This document shows, in pieces, positions 63,484-64,000 of a stretch of 64,000 bases of DNA; the stretch's first letter is position 1; each line of letters begins with the position of its first letter. The position numbers and the translations under genes are program-made. The notes beneath the pieces were generated by a model, which searched no databases, was not told the origin of the DNA, and worked only from the letters and a program-made list of their open reading frames with translations. Source of the stretch: Saccharopolyspora indica (lineage in GTDB: Bacteria > Actinomycetota > Actinomycetes > Mycobacteriales > Pseudonocardiaceae); the NCBI RefSeq assembly GCF_027853965.1, contig NZ_JAQGLB010000010.1:62001-126000 (forward strand), written 5' to 3'.

Positions 63484-64000
63484 TCAGCAGCGCATTCTGG
63501 TCATCTCGGGGTCGAAGACGGGGTCAGCGGCGACCGTCGCCGGATGCCGCTGGTCGAAGTAGGACACCTGCACGGAGGTGCCCGGTCGGGACAGTTCTGC
63601 GGGCAGCCAGGCGTAGGCCAGGCTGGCGCCGGTGCTGTAGCCGTAGCCGGCGCTCGTGGTGAACCCGACGGGTGCACCACCGGCGAACACCGGCTCGGAG
63701 CCCGTCAGCACGGTGCCGTCGTCGATCGTCAGGCAGCACAGCCGTCGCCGCGGCGGGCTCTCCCGCCGCCGCAGCAGCGCGTCCCGGCCGATGAAGTCGC
63801 CCTTGTCGGTCTTCACGGCGAAGCCGAGACCCGCTTCGTCCGGATCGTGCGAGCTCCACACGTCCGCCCCCCAGGCCCGGTATCCCTTCTCCAGGCGCAG
63901 CCCGTTGAAGGCGCCGCGCCCGCCGGGGAAGACGCCGTGCTCGGCGCCCGCCTCGGCCAGCAGGTCCCACAGCCGCCGGCCGAACTCCGCGGAGGTGTAG
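63484..64000 (-). CDS. C-terminal part of a dimethylglycine oxidase/sarcosine dehydrogenase-like protein (partial)
   Basis: The frame runs off the right edge; the visible 171 residues end at the TGA in 63484-63486. They match the folate-binding GcvT-like half of FAD-dependent methylamine oxidases: GAFNGLRLEKGYRAWGADV, then DPDEAGLGFAVKTDKGDFIGRDAL and a C-terminal barrel ending DPEMTRMRC. Such enzymes demethylate dimethylglycine or sarcosine, passing formaldehyde to THF. Upstream in the same direction as the DmdA-like gene, 92 bases apart. Confidence 0.85.
   Translation of the reverse strand, partial: YTSAEFGRRLWDLLAEAGAEHGVFPGGRGAFNGLRLEKGYRAWGADVWSSHDPDEAGLGFAVKTDKGDFIGRDALLRRRESPPRRRLCCLTIDDGTVLTGSEPVFAGGAPVGFTTSAGYGYSTGASLAYAWLPAELSRPGTSVQVSYFDQRHPATVAADPVFDPEMTRMRC

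Overview
The window is a 64 kb stretch of very GC-rich actinomycete chromosome. Gene families (DUF574 methyltransferase, XRE/DUF5753 plus DUF397 pair, methylmalonyl-CoA mutase operon with meaB, NmtR-type metal sensor, many GTG starts) point to Pseudonocardiales, most likely Saccharopolyspora. That assignment is inference from gene content; no rRNA, tRNA, phage, transposase or CRISPR array was seen. About sixty genes are read. Nearly all intergenic gaps are short and hold operators, hairpin terminators or small palindromic repeats.

Layout. 1-4,130: end of an unknown gene, a secreted protein, a secreted protein with two trypsin-like domains, and a siderophore-binding lipoprotein behind an iron box. 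4,200-9,121: EI24 membrane protein, a self-regulated hydrolase/TetR operon, an M20 amidohydrolase and a sensor kinase. 9,134-15,654: a penicillin-binding-protein-like hydrolase in operon with that kinase, then a sugar ABC transporter whose permease and binding protein are fused, with a divergent LacI regulator. 15,815-22,696: M50 protease, aldo/keto reductase, GlxA-type regulator with a divergent exported DJ-1 protein, DUF574 protein, and a PAS-GGDEF-EAL protein with degenerate catalytic motifs. 22,697-28,624: repeats, a decayed DUF5753 remnant, an APH-fold kinase, an LVIVD-repeat secreted protein, a DUF305 lipoprotein and small enzymes.

28,677-32,684 carries three tandem cytochrome P450 paralogues with duplicated leaders. 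32,951-35,738: GntR, STAS, pentapeptide-repeat and HEAT-like genes. 35,735-40,778: the translationally coupled mutA-mutB-meaB operon, which interconverts succinyl-CoA and methylmalonyl-CoA. 40,921-49,564: orphan Phd antitoxin, lipoprotein, secreted M23 peptidase with a structured leader, TetR/serine hydrolase divergent pair, Ski2-like helicase, universal stress protein and YjbR protein. 49,581-51,922: P1B-4 metal exporter with divergent NmtR. 52,008-55,830: GH76 enzyme, then a LacI-controlled lipoprotein esterase. 55,930-57,759: WhiJ-type XRE/DUF397 module with divergent small genes. 57,843-59,492: MFS exporter with its divergent ArsR-fold regulator. 59,550-64,000: one-carbon cluster (formate-THF ligase, MTHFR-like, DmdA-like demethylase, end of a dimethylglycine-oxidase-like enzyme), which looks like a route for stripping methyl groups onto tetrahydrofolate and releasing formate.

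The most unusual signal is not a gene. At least five families of short palindromes are scattered between genes: family A (44 bp, six copies), family B (44 bp, three), family C (49 bp, three), family D (22 bp, three) and one large hairpin E. Arms are conserved between copies far from each other, lengths are exactly constant within a family, and copies occur in convergent, tandem and divergent gaps, so they are not simply terminators.
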